5,228 nt of DNA from Acetobacteraceae bacterium (GTDB lineage Bacteria > Pseudomonadota > Alphaproteobacteria > Acetobacterales > Acetobacteraceae). The number at the start of each line of letters is the position of its first letter. Positions within the stretch are counted from its first letter, which is position 1. The notes beneath the pieces were generated by a model. The model had not been told where the DNA came from and ran no database searches. It was given only the letters and a program-made list of their open reading frames with translations. Positions 1 to 5,228 of this stretch are shown here, one piece after another. The position numbers and the translations under genes are program-made. The stretch covers positions 1 through 5,228 of the forward strand of contig JASHVY010000332.1 in NCBI GenBank assembly GCA_030044345.1, in the 5' to 3' direction.

Positions 1-81
1 ACTGAGCGTATCGGCGTCCTTGCGGCTCGCCGAAGAGCCCCCATTGCTACCTTCGTCCTGAATGCGAACGCCCGCTGCCAT
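1..81 (-). CDS. Possible N-terminus of a further gene, truncated by the window edge
   Basis: An open frame of 27 codons starts with ATG at 79-81 and remains open to the left edge. The start is supported by a GAGG Shine-Dalgarno element exactly 7 nt upstream and by an in-frame TGA four codons before the ATG, so no earlier ATG is available. The visible peptide begins MAAGVRIQDEG and continues as a Gly/Ser-rich, then charged stretch (SSASRKDADTLS). It has no signal peptide or membrane segment and looks like a flexible cytoplasmic N-terminal tail. Such tails occur on some transcriptional regulators (IclR or GntR type), but nothing diagnostic is in view and I do not assign a function. It lies 48 nt downstream of the dehydrogenase stop on the same strand, so it could be the next operon member. 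A short hairpin-forming repeat separates the two. Confidence 0.45.
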   Translation of the reverse strand, partial: MAAGVRIQDEGSNGGSSASRKDADTLS

Positions 82-88
82 TCCGTAT

Positions 89-92
89 CCTC
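89..92 (-). promoter_or_regulatory. Ribosome binding site of the left-edge partial gene
   Basis: The minus strand reads GAGG, followed by 7 nt and then ATG. This spacing is ideal and is the main reason for calling a gene start at position 81. Confidence 0.45.
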
Positions 93-98
93 AACCGT

Positions 99-129
99 CC
101 CGTGCGCCGGCCCGCTGCCCCTGCACGGG
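99..129 (-). terminator. Hairpin directly after the dehydrogenase stop; weak terminator or mRNA 3'-end structure
   Basis: A perfect 7-bp inverted repeat (CCCGTGC at 99-105 on the plus strand, GCACGGG at 123-129) brackets a 17-nt GC-rich loop. Inside the loop a further GGC/GCC pair (109-111 with 117-119) could form. The structure begins on the base next to the dehydrogenase TGA. No run of U follows on the minus strand, so it is not a classical intrinsic terminator. It could stabilise the mRNA 3' end, attenuate transcription into the next gene, or be chance in GC-rich DNA. Confidence 0.3.
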
Positions 130-1080
130 TCACACCACGCCGACCAGCGGGGCGCCCGCGAAATGCGCCAGCAGGTTTTCGACGACCATGGTCTCCATCG
201 CCCGCCTGGTATCCGCGGTGGCGCTCGCCCGATGGGGTTGGAGCACCACGTGGTCGAGCGCCAGCAGGGGCGAGGGCACATTCGGTTCGTCAGCGAAAAC
301 ATCCAGGCCCGCGCCGCCGAGCCGGTGCGCGACGAGAGCCTCGACCAGGGCTTGCTCGTCAACGAGGCTGCCGCGGGCAACGTTGATCAGCATGCCGCGA
401 GGGCCGAGGGCCTCGAGCACCGCCCGATCGATAATGCGATGCGATTGCGGGCCGCCGGATGCCGCCAGAACAAGCGCATCGCAATGCTTCGCCAGGGCAA
501 GCACCGTCGGCGTGAATTCGTAGGCAGCATCGTCGAACGGGCGGATATCCGTGTAGTGGATCACCGCCCGAAAGGCTTCCAGGCGCGTGGCGATCGCCCG
601 ACCGACGCGCCCCAGCCCGACGATTCCGATGCGCATCCCCGTCACCTTGCGCCCGAGCGGCAACGCGGAGCCGGGCTGCCAGAGCCCTTCGCGAACGAAA
701 CGGTCTCCCTGACAGAGGCGCCGGGCACAGGCCAGCAGGAGCGCCAGGGCGAGATCGGCGACATCGTCGGTCAGCAGGTTCGGGGTCGTCGTGACCACGA
801 TCCCCTTTCGGCGGGTCAGCTCGAGATCGACGGCATCGGTCCCGACACCGCGAATCGACACGATCCGAAGCAAGGGGAGACTCTCGACGATCACGCTCGG
901 CGCGCCCTTGGCGCCCGAAGTCGCGATCGCGACGATCCCCGATACGCCCCTCTCGAGCGAGAACCCCGGGTCGTAGGACCGATGCACTTCGAAGCTGTCC
1001 GCGAGCCGATCCTCGGTGGCGCGGGTGAAGCGATCGAGCAGCAGAAGCCCGGGTTTCCCGAGGGAAATGTTCCGGCTCAT
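130..1080 (-). CDS. D-isomer-specific 2-hydroxyacid dehydrogenase (hydroxypyruvate/glyoxylate reductase type)
   Basis: This 316-residue protein is the usual length for the NAD(P)-dependent D-2-hydroxyacid dehydrogenase family, cytoplasmic enzymes that reduce 2-oxo acids such as hydroxypyruvate or glyoxylate to D-hydroxy acids. The Rossmann dinucleotide loop GLGRVG is at 155-160. The family signature NVARGSLVDE (233-242) holds catalytic Arg236. Glu265 in GLDVFADEP and His283 in QPHRAS complete the Arg-Glu-His catalytic set, so it should be active. At the end of the second Rossmann strand (HYTDIR, 175-180) both Asp178 and Arg180 occur, so NADH versus NADPH preference is unclear. The ATG at 1080 is chosen because it begins the family-like N-terminus 5 nt after the upstream hydratase stop. 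The same frame stays open to 1353, but that Arg/Gly/His-rich extension is antisense-like and overlaps the hydratase. Translation is probably coupled to the hydratase. Next to a hyi-type gene, hydroxypyruvate is a reasonable but unproven substrate. Confidence 0.93.
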   Translation of the reverse strand: MSRNISLGKPGLLLLDRFTRATEDRLADSFEVHRSYDPGFSLERGVSGIVAIATSGAKGAPSVIVESLPLLRIVSIRGVGTDAVDLELTRRKGIVVTTTPNLLTDDVADLALALLLACARRLCQGDRFVREGLWQPGSALPLGRKVTGMRIGIVGLGRVGRAIATRLEAFRAVIHYTDIRPFDDAAYEFTPTVLALAKHCDALVLAASGGPQSHRIIDRAVLEALGPRGMLINVARGSLVDEQALVEALVAHRLGGAGLDVFADEPNVPSPLLALDHVVLQPHRASATADTRRAMETMVVENLLAHFAGAPLVGVV

Positions 1081-1083
1081 CGT

Positions 1084-1091
1084 TCCTATCC
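1084..1091 (-). promoter_or_regulatory. Ribosome binding site of the dehydrogenase, overlapping the hydratase stop
   Basis: The minus strand reads GGATAGGA just before ACG-ATG, and the hydratase TAG stop is embedded in it. GGAT lies 7 nt and AGGA 3 nt from the ATG at 1080. The overlap points to translational coupling and fixes the dehydrogenase start. Confidence 0.5.
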
Positions 1092-1844
1092 GATCGTTGC
1101 CCTGACGAACCCGATTCCCGGCAGTTGCGCCTCCGCCTTCGTGGGTGCCGTCACGAATTCGATCCCGGTGAGCGATCCCGTCGTCACGATCGTGCCGGCG
1201 CGAAGGCCGCCGAACGGACGGGCCCCCACATTGGCGAGCCAGATGAGCAGGCGAAGCGGATTCCCCGCAGGATTGCCGCCCATGACCTCGGCCCTCACCC
1301 GGCCGTCGATCGACAAGATGGTTTTCTGGGACGTGACCTCGACATTTTGCCAATCCGTCCGACCCGCCCCGACGACGAGCGCACCGTGATTCAGTTGATC
1401 GGCCACGTGACTGAAACGGTCCTGCGAGGCCCAGGCCGCAAAGCGCGTATCCGAAACTTCGATGGCCGGATGGACGGAGCCGATCGCCGCGATCAGCTCG
1501 TCGGGCCCATAGTCCCGGCCGCTTGGTGGCAGGTCAGCCGAGAGCCGATAGGCGATCTCCGCCTCGATGCCCAGCAGATGAAACATGGTGGCGGGAAGAT
1601 CTGCCCCGGATTCGAACAGGGTTGCAGCCGCGATCGCCGCGCAGGCCGGTTGGGCATCCGGATTCGGCGCTCCCACTTTCCAGGCCGCGATCGGGCCGAG
1701 CTCCGCGAGAACCCGGCTCTGGATCGCATAGCACTGCTCCAGGGATCGCGGACGGCAGGCCTCGGGAAGAGAGGGGAGCCAGCTTCGGGCGCGCCGCGCT
1801 TCGAGAAGGGCCAAGGCCGCCTGATCGATGGGTTCGGGTGGCAT
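1086..1844 (-). CDS. 2-keto-4-pentenoate hydratase-like protein (fumarylacetoacetase superfamily, MhpD type)
   Basis: The 252-residue product resembles the MhpD/2-oxopent-4-enoate hydratase branch of the fumarylacetoacetate hydrolase superfamily, metal-dependent cytoplasmic enzymes that hydrate, decarboxylate or cleave 2-oxo acids. Visible family marks are WKVG with Lys56, the acidic metal motif GIEAEIAYRL (Glu94 and Glu96), a third acidic ligand in HPAIEVSDTR (Glu129), VADQLNHGALVVG around 147-159, and the C-terminal block with GNPLRLLIWLAN (194-205) and AGTIVTTGSLTG. MhpD itself is slightly longer (about 269 residues). All three presumed metal ligands are present, so it is likely catalytic. 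I start at ATG 1844, which has AAGGG 7 nt upstream; a TTG seven codons earlier (1865) would overlap the hyi end and has weaker support. No aromatic ring-cleavage genes are nearby, so classical meta-cleavage use is not indicated. A sugar-derived 2-oxo acid is the more natural guess. Confidence 0.88.
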   Translation of the reverse strand: MPPEPIDQAALALLEARRARSWLPSLPEACRPRSLEQCYAIQSRVLAELGPIAAWKVGAPNPDAQPACAAIAAATLFESGADLPATMFHLLGIEAEIAYRLSADLPPSGRDYGPDELIAAIGSVHPAIEVSDTRFAAWASQDRFSHVADQLNHGALVVGAGRTDWQNVEVTSQKTILSIDGRVRAEVMGGNPAGNPLRLLIWLANVGARPFGGLRAGTIVTTGSLTGIEFVTAPTKAEAQLPGIGFVRATIG

Positions 1845-1851
1845 CACGCAG

Positions 1852-1856
1852 CCCTT
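1852..1856 (-). promoter_or_regulatory. Ribosome binding site of the hydratase-like gene
   Basis: The minus strand reads AAGGG, then 7 nt, then ATG at 1844. The element overlaps the TAA stop of the preceding hyi gene, suggesting coupled translation, and favours the ATG over the upstream TTG at 1865. Confidence 0.5.
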
Positions 1857-2622
1857 ATGCCGCAAATCGTTTCAGCCAACCGAGGCCGGCGAGCGTTTGC
1901 GTCGCGGGACGATATTCGCAGCCGACCCATCCGGCGTAACCCAGCGCGTCGATCCGCCGAAACACGTAGTCCCAGGCGATTTCACCCGTGCCGGGCTCGT
2001 TGCGACCCGGAACATCGGCGAGCTGCATGTGGGCAATCAACGGCATCAAGGTCTCCATCCGCCGCGTCACGTCGCCTTGCGCGACCTGGCAGTGATAGAT
2101 GTCGAACTGCAGGCCGATCCGGTCACGCCCGATCGCTTCGATGACCGCCGCGCCTTCCTCCTGGGTGCGAAGGAAGAAGCCGGGCACATCGCGGTGGTTG
2201 ATGGGTTCGAGGACGAGCCTGATACCGGTTGGCGAAACCTGGTCCGCCGCCCAGGCGACGTTCGAGACGTAGGCGGCGGCGGCGATGTCACGATTGAGAT
2301 CGGGCGGCACGATCCCCGCCATCAGATGAACCAGGCCGCAATCGAGTTCCGTTGCGTAATCGAGCGCCTTCCTGACGCTGTCACGGAACTCCTGACGGCG
2401 CGAGGGAATGCAGGCCATGCCGGAGGCGCCGCCCGCAGGTGTGTTGAACAGCACCTGCTGCAAATCGCAGGCGCGCAGCCGGGCGCGGATCTCGGATGCA
2501 GGATGCTCGTAGGGCGAGGCGTATTCGACCGCGCGGAAGCCGGCCCGCGCTGCGGCGTCGAACCGATCCAGGAACGGCAGCTCGGTGAAGAGCCATTTGA
2601 GGTTGGCGCAAAAGCGCGGCAT
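1855..2622 (-). CDS. hyi: Hydroxypyruvate isomerase family protein (TIM barrel)
   Basis: The 255-residue protein matches the Hyi family closely in length (E. coli Hyi is 258) and sequence. Hyi converts hydroxypyruvate to tartronate semialdehyde; the related OtnI acts on 2-oxo-tetronates in four-carbon sugar-acid breakdown. The N-terminus shows the family pattern ANLKWLFTELPFLDRF (6-21), followed by VEYASPYEH and LFNTPAGG (58-65). Likely metal and catalytic residues are Glu139 in LVLEPIN, Asp174 in QFDIYH, Gln200 before ADVPGRNEPGTGEI (202-215), and Glu236 in CEYRPA; His177 and Arg207 are also in place. The start at 2622 is fixed by AAGGA 7 nt upstream and by alignment to the family N-terminus. 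The frame continues upstream to 2721, but this would overlap the LVIVD gene. It is 74 nt downstream of that gene and 10 nt upstream of the hydratase. The fold assignment is strong; hydroxypyruvate versus 2-oxo-tetronate as substrate is not settled by sequence. Confidence 0.93.
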   Translation of the reverse strand: MPRFCANLKWLFTELPFLDRFDAAARAGFRAVEYASPYEHPASEIRARLRACDLQQVLFNTPAGGASGMACIPSRRQEFRDSVRKALDYATELDCGLVHLMAGIVPPDLNRDIAAAAYVSNVAWAADQVSPTGIRLVLEPINHRDVPGFFLRTQEEGAAVIEAIGRDRIGLQFDIYHCQVAQGDVTRRMETLMPLIAHMQLADVPGRNEPGTGEIAWDYVFRRIDALGYAGWVGCEYRPATQTLAGLGWLKRFAA

Positions 2623-2629
2623 GTCGGGA

Positions 2630-2634
2630 TCCTT
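2630..2634 (-). promoter_or_regulatory. Ribosome binding site of hyi
   Basis: The minus strand reads AAGGA followed by 7 nt and ATG at 2622. It decides the start against the longer open frame beginning at 2721. Confidence 0.6.
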
Positions 2635-2646
2635 GTGCTGGACACT

Positions 2647-2672
2647 CAGCTTCGCGTGGCAGCTTCGTGTGG
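2647..2672. repeat. Tandem 13-bp direct repeat in the gap before hyi
   Basis: Two abutting 13-mers on the plus strand, CAGCTTCGCGTGG (2647-2659) and CAGCTTCGTGTGG (2660-2672), differ at one base. They fill the middle of the 74-nt intergenic gap, just upstream of the hyi ribosome binding site. This could be a pair of regulator half-sites, an RNA-level element, or a recent slippage duplication; nothing in the sequence separates these. Confidence 0.5.
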
Positions 2673-2696
2673 AAATCGAAAGAAGGCCGGGCACGA

Positions 2697-3947
2697 TCAG
2701 CCTTTGAATTCGCTGACGCAAAATCCCGCACGGTGGTCGGTGGTGAACACCAGACCGTTCTTGTCAACGAATACGTCACACATCTGGATCACCGGCTCCT
2801 GGTCCGGTTTCGCATCCGGCATCCGAAGCGGCGGCGGGACGAGCGCCCCGACCTCGACCGGGGCATATTTGTCACGGATGTCGAACACCCGGAGCCCGGC
2901 GTTCTGGTAGGTCGCGAAGATGAGTTCCGCGCTGACAAAGGAACCGGGCCGGTTCTCATGGATGTTGTGCGGACCGAAATGGCCGCCTTTCGCCTTGTAA
3001 TCGGCATCTTTGGGCGAGGGAAAGGTCGAGATGCTGATCGGATTCGACCGTTCCCGGATATCGAACAGCCAGATCGGCTTGTCGCCATCTTCCTGATGAT
3101 CGAGCACCGCCTCGTCAACGACGACGAGCAGATCGCGATCGGGCAACGGCAGCGCATTGTGGGTTCCGCCGCCGAACGGCGGAGCCCAGTTCTTGTGCAC
3201 GATCATTCGGGGTTGGCTGCGGTCCGCGACATCCACCACCACGAGGCAGCCATCTCGCCAACTGCAATAGGCGGTGTCACCGTGCACGATCGGGTGATGA
3301 AGACCGTAACGGCCGTACTCCAGCGGCCAGCTCGGCTCTTCGCCGGCGGCCCGGTTCATGCCGGGCAGCCAGAAGCGGCCGACAAGCCGGGGCTTGGTAG
3401 GGTCGCTTACGTCAATCGTGATGAGAATGTAGTCCGTGAAGCCGTCGATGAATGCCGATGCGTAGGCCCACCGGCCGCCGACATACCAGATGCGGTGGAG
3501 CCCGGTCCCTTCGACCGGCATGAAGCCGATCTGACGCGGTTCGTCGGGCTTCGAAATGTCCCAGACGCTCATGCCGGCTGTCCAGGTACGTTCCCTGGCC
3601 GATGCGATATCGAATCCTGACGACTTGCCCTTGTAGTAGCTCCTGTCGTCGGCAAAAGCCGGCAGCGCCTTCATATCCCTGGCATTGACCACCAGCAGCA
3701 GGTCATCATGCGCCTGAAGATGAATATTCCAGGTGTGGCGCGGGGCGGCGATGTACTTGACCGGGCGAGGATGGCGAGGATCCCGCACATCGATGACGCT
3801 AAATCCGCCGGAGGACATGTGGCCGACATACGCGTAGCCGCGATGCACCATGAGCTGATTGCCATCGGGGCGCCCGCCCTGGTCGGTGAATCCGATCAGG
3901 CGCATGTTGCGAGCATAGGTCGGAACAGGAAGCTCCGGGCTTGGCAT
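2697..3947 (-). CDS. LVIVD-repeat beta-propeller protein, function unknown
   Basis: The 416-residue product is built from repeated blades carrying the LVIVD-type pattern (strand, then Asp, then a turn with Pro). Clear copies are FSVIDVRDPRHPRPV (49-63), MSVWDISKPDEPRQI (126-140), LITIDVSDPTKPRLV (175-189), LVVVDVADRSQPRMI (235-249), IWLFDIRERSNP (292-303) and LRVFDIRDKYAPVEV (352-366); a degenerate last strand (GFCVSEFKG) may close the ring with the N-terminus. No signal peptide or membrane segment is visible, so the protein is probably cytoplasmic, whereas many LVIVD proteins are exported. Histidines precede or sit between blades at 71, 76, 80, 151, 217/218, 263, 323, 327 and 330. ATG 3947 has AGGAG at a 7-nt spacing and follows the ATPase stop by 16 nt, placing the gene firmly in the operon. 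It could be an enzyme (lactonase-like or metal-dependent oxidase/epimerase) or a scaffold. The family is uncharacterised as far as I know, and the gene's role is open. Confidence 0.88.
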   Translation of the reverse strand: MPSPELPVPTYARNMRLIGFTDQGGRPDGNQLMVHRGYAYVGHMSSGGFSVIDVRDPRHPRPVKYIAAPRHTWNIHLQAHDDLLLVVNARDMKALPAFADDRSYYKGKSSGFDIASARERTWTAGMSVWDISKPDEPRQIGFMPVEGTGLHRIWYVGGRWAYASAFIDGFTDYILITIDVSDPTKPRLVGRFWLPGMNRAAGEEPSWPLEYGRYGLHHPIVHGDTAYCSWRDGCLVVVDVADRSQPRMIVHKNWAPPFGGGTHNALPLPDRDLLVVVDEAVLDHQEDGDKPIWLFDIRERSNPISISTFPSPKDADYKAKGGHFGPHNIHENRPGSFVSAELIFATYQNAGLRVFDIRDKYAPVEVGALVPPPLRMPDAKPDQEPVIQMCDVFVDKNGLVFTTDHRAGFCVSEFKG

Positions 3948-3954
3948 CAGAGTT

Positions 3955-3959
3955 CTCCT
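3955..3959 (-). promoter_or_regulatory. Ribosome binding site of the LVIVD-repeat gene
   Basis: The minus strand reads AGGAG, then 7 nt, then ATG at 3947. It is the strongest Shine-Dalgarno element in the window, hinting that the propeller is well translated. It sits directly after the ATPase stop codon. Confidence 0.6.
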
Positions 3960-3963
3960 GACT

Positions 3964-4746
3964 TCATCTTTTCAGATCTTCATTGGGCTTGCGGGTGGCG
4001 CCCATGATCAACGACACGATTTCGTGTTCCGTCGTGTCCTTCGTTCGAAGCTCGGCCGCTTTCCGGCCGCGATGGAGGATGGCGATCCGGTCCGTGACGG
4101 CGAGGACGTCCAGGATATTGTGGGTAATGTAGATGACCGCGATTCCCTCAGACGCGAGCTGACGCGTCAGGCTCAGGACCTTGCGCTGCTCGGGCACGCT
4201 GAGCGCGGCGGTCGGCTCGTCGAGGATCACGAGTTTCGCTTTCCATCGGATAGCCCGGGCGATGGCGATGGCCTGCCTCTGACCCCCCGAAAATCCGTCC
4301 ACGTGCATTCTCAGCGATGGAATATGGATATCGAGCCGCTCGAGGCACTGCCGGAGATCATCCTCCATCGCTTTGTCACGCATGACGCGCAGCAAGCCCT
4401 TGAATGGGCCCCAGCTCAGCTCGCGACCAATGAAAAGATTGGCCGCCGGGTCGAGATTCGGAATGAGGGCGAGATCCTGGAAGACGGTCTCGATCCCGAG
4501 AGAGCGGGCGACCGATGGCGAGGAGATGACGACTTCCTTGGCTTCGCAACGAAGCGTGCCGGCAGTGGGCTTGTGAACACCGGAAATGGTCTTGATAAGC
4601 GTGGATTTGCCGGCGCCATTGTCGCCGAGCAAGCCCAGAACCTCGCCGTTATGGATGTCGAGATCGACGCCGGCAAGTGCCTGGACGCTGCCAAATCTCT
4701 TGTATAATCCGCGAATCTCCAGAAACGGTGTCATCGTGCCGGCCAT
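3964..4746 (-). CDS. Sugar ABC transporter ATP-binding protein, single-domain (FrcA-like)
   Basis: This 260-residue cytoplasmic ATPase would power sugar import with the adjacent permease. All ABC motifs are intact: Walker A GDNGAGKST (41-49), Q-loop Gln90 in VFQD, signature FSGGQRQ (152-158), Walker B LVILDEPTA (172-180) with catalytic Glu177, and the H-loop His209 in YITHN. Among CUT2 carbohydrate importers RbsA-type ATPases are about 500 residues with two cassettes, while this has one, as in the rhizobial fructose transporter ATPase FrcA; it should act as a homodimer. Sequence does not define the sugar. The start at ATG 4746 has only a weak AAGTGG-like element upstream; ATG 4734 (residue 5) is an alternative with no better signal. 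The gene begins 71 nt after the permease stop and ends 16 nt before the propeller gene. Confidence 0.95.
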   Translation of the reverse strand: MAGTMTPFLEIRGLYKRFGSVQALAGVDLDIHNGEVLGLLGDNGAGKSTLIKTISGVHKPTAGTLRCEAKEVVISSPSVARSLGIETVFQDLALIPNLDPAANLFIGRELSWGPFKGLLRVMRDKAMEDDLRQCLERLDIHIPSLRMHVDGFSGGQRQAIAIARAIRWKAKLVILDEPTAALSVPEQRKVLSLTRQLASEGIAVIYITHNILDVLAVTDRIAILHRGRKAAELRTKDTTEHEIVSLIMGATRKPNEDLKR

Positions 4747-4817
4747 TTCGAGCCACTTGCAGGCCGGCGCGCTTGTGGTTGCATAGAAGAAATGGTCTCG
4801 GGGCGTGCCATGATGCG

Positions 4818-5228
4818 CTACTTCAGAACCCGGATCTTGCCGCGCTGGATCGAGAGCATGACCGCGCCGACCAGCACCGCCCCAGTCATGACGAGCTGAA
4901 CATTTGTCGAGATGCCGAGGATGATCATCCCGTTGGCCAAAGTGCTCATGACCAGGCTTCCGACGATCGTGCCCAGAATCGAGCCGCTGCCTCCGGTGAG
5001 CGATGTCCCTCCGATCACGACTGCCGAAATTGCGGTAAGCTCGAAGCCGGTACCCATGGTCGGGGTTCCGGCGCCGACTTCGGCAGCCAGAATGCCTCCG
5101 CCAAGGCCGGCGAGCGCGCCGGAAAGCGTGAAGATCGCCACCTTCAGACGATCGACAGGCAGGCCAAGCATCTTGGCCTTTTCTTCGTCCCCGCCGACGG
5201 CGAGGGTGTAACGTCCGAAAGCCGTCTT
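4818..5228 (-). CDS. Sugar ABC transporter permease, CUT2/RbsC type (C-terminal 136 residues, 5' end outside window)
   Basis: The frame is open from the right edge, so the gene is partial; the ATG at 5171 is internal, as the 19 codons before it (KTAFGRYTLAVGGDEEKAK) already match the family. In RbsC-like permeases (about 320 residues) this region is the cytoplasmic loop that contacts the ATPase, usually containing GRYxxAxGGNxxAA; here Asp replaces the usual Asn. The family block GTGFELTAISAVVIGGTSLTGGSG follows. Hydrophobic segments lie at about fragment residues 30-50, 63-80, 83-106 and 110-128, consistent with the last membrane spans of an inner-membrane permease. The C-terminus is short and basic (QRGKIRVLK). 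It would form the translocation channel for a monosaccharide or polyol delivered by a periplasmic binding protein, whose gene should lie further right. The ATPase gene follows after 71 nt. Confidence 0.93.
   Translation of the reverse strand, partial: KTAFGRYTLAVGGDEEKAKMLGLPVDRLKVAIFTLSGALAGLGGGILAAEVGAGTPTMGTGFELTAISAVVIGGTSLTGGSGSILGTIVGSLVMSTLANGMIILGISTNVQLVMTGAVLVGAVMLSIQRGKIRVLK

Noticed and set aside
24..39. GGCTC/GAGCC hairpin near the left edge as a terminator
   Set aside because: There is no U-tract on either strand, and it lies inside the putative left-edge coding frame.
1081..1353. 91-residue N-terminal extension of the dehydrogenase frame
   Set aside because: It overlaps the hydratase 3' end, has an Arg/Gly/His-rich composition unlike the family, and the ATG at 1080 gives a normal-length enzyme with a suitable ribosome binding site.
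163..1389. Long plus-strand open frame of 408 codons
   Set aside because: It is antisense to the dehydrogenase and hydratase, which carry complete family motifs. Its product is Arg/Asp/Gln-rich and low in hydrophobic structure, as expected of a GC-rich shadow frame.
2623..2721. 33-residue N-terminal extension of Hyi
   Set aside because: It would run over the end of the LVIVD gene and the tandem repeat. The start at 2622 matches the family N-terminus and has AAGGA at 7 nt.
1125..3620. Other long plus-strand open frames (1125-2144, 1828-2910, 2667-3620)
   Set aside because: They overlap one another and lie opposite well-supported minus-strand genes, with no recognisable domains. They are explained by codon bias.
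4747..4817. Gap between permease and ATPase as a promoter or terminator
   Set aside because: Only weak, interrupted pairing (CCAC with GTGG) and no recognisable -35/-10 pair or U-tract was seen. It looks like an ordinary intra-operon spacer.

Overview
The window is GC-rich bacterial DNA carrying one tightly packed minus-strand gene cluster. The protein families, codon bias and layout suggest a soil or plant-associated alphaproteobacterium, perhaps of the Rhizobiales. This is inferred from style, because the window has no rRNA or other phylogenetic marker.

In transcription order (right to left) it holds: the C-terminal part of a CUT2-type (ribose/fructose-like) sugar ABC permease, running off the right edge; a complete single-domain sugar ABC ATPase; a cytoplasmic LVIVD-repeat beta-propeller of unknown function; a hydroxypyruvate isomerase-family TIM barrel (hyi); a 2-keto-4-pentenoate hydratase/fumarylacetoacetase-superfamily enzyme; an NAD(P)-dependent D-2-hydroxyacid dehydrogenase (hydroxypyruvate/glyoxylate reductase type); and a possible further gene whose first 27 codons run off the left edge. 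Gaps between genes are 71, 16, 74, 10, 5 and 48 nt. No convincing internal promoter or U-tract terminator is visible, so a single transcript starting beyond the right edge is likely. The periplasmic binding protein and the rest of the permease should lie there.

Working model (inference): an imported sugar, polyol or sugar acid is broken down to a short hydroxy-keto acid. The Hyi-family enzyme interconverts hydroxypyruvate and tartronate semialdehyde (or a related 2-oxo-tetronate), and the dehydrogenase reduces hydroxypyruvate or a similar 2-oxo acid to the D-hydroxy acid. The hydratase-like enzyme and the propeller would act on an intermediate that cannot be named from sequence. The propeller is the least explained member: at least six blade repeats are visible and several blades carry histidines at similar places, which could form a metal site. 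No mobile element, CRISPR array, tRNA or rRNA is seen. The plus strand carries only antisense shadow frames.
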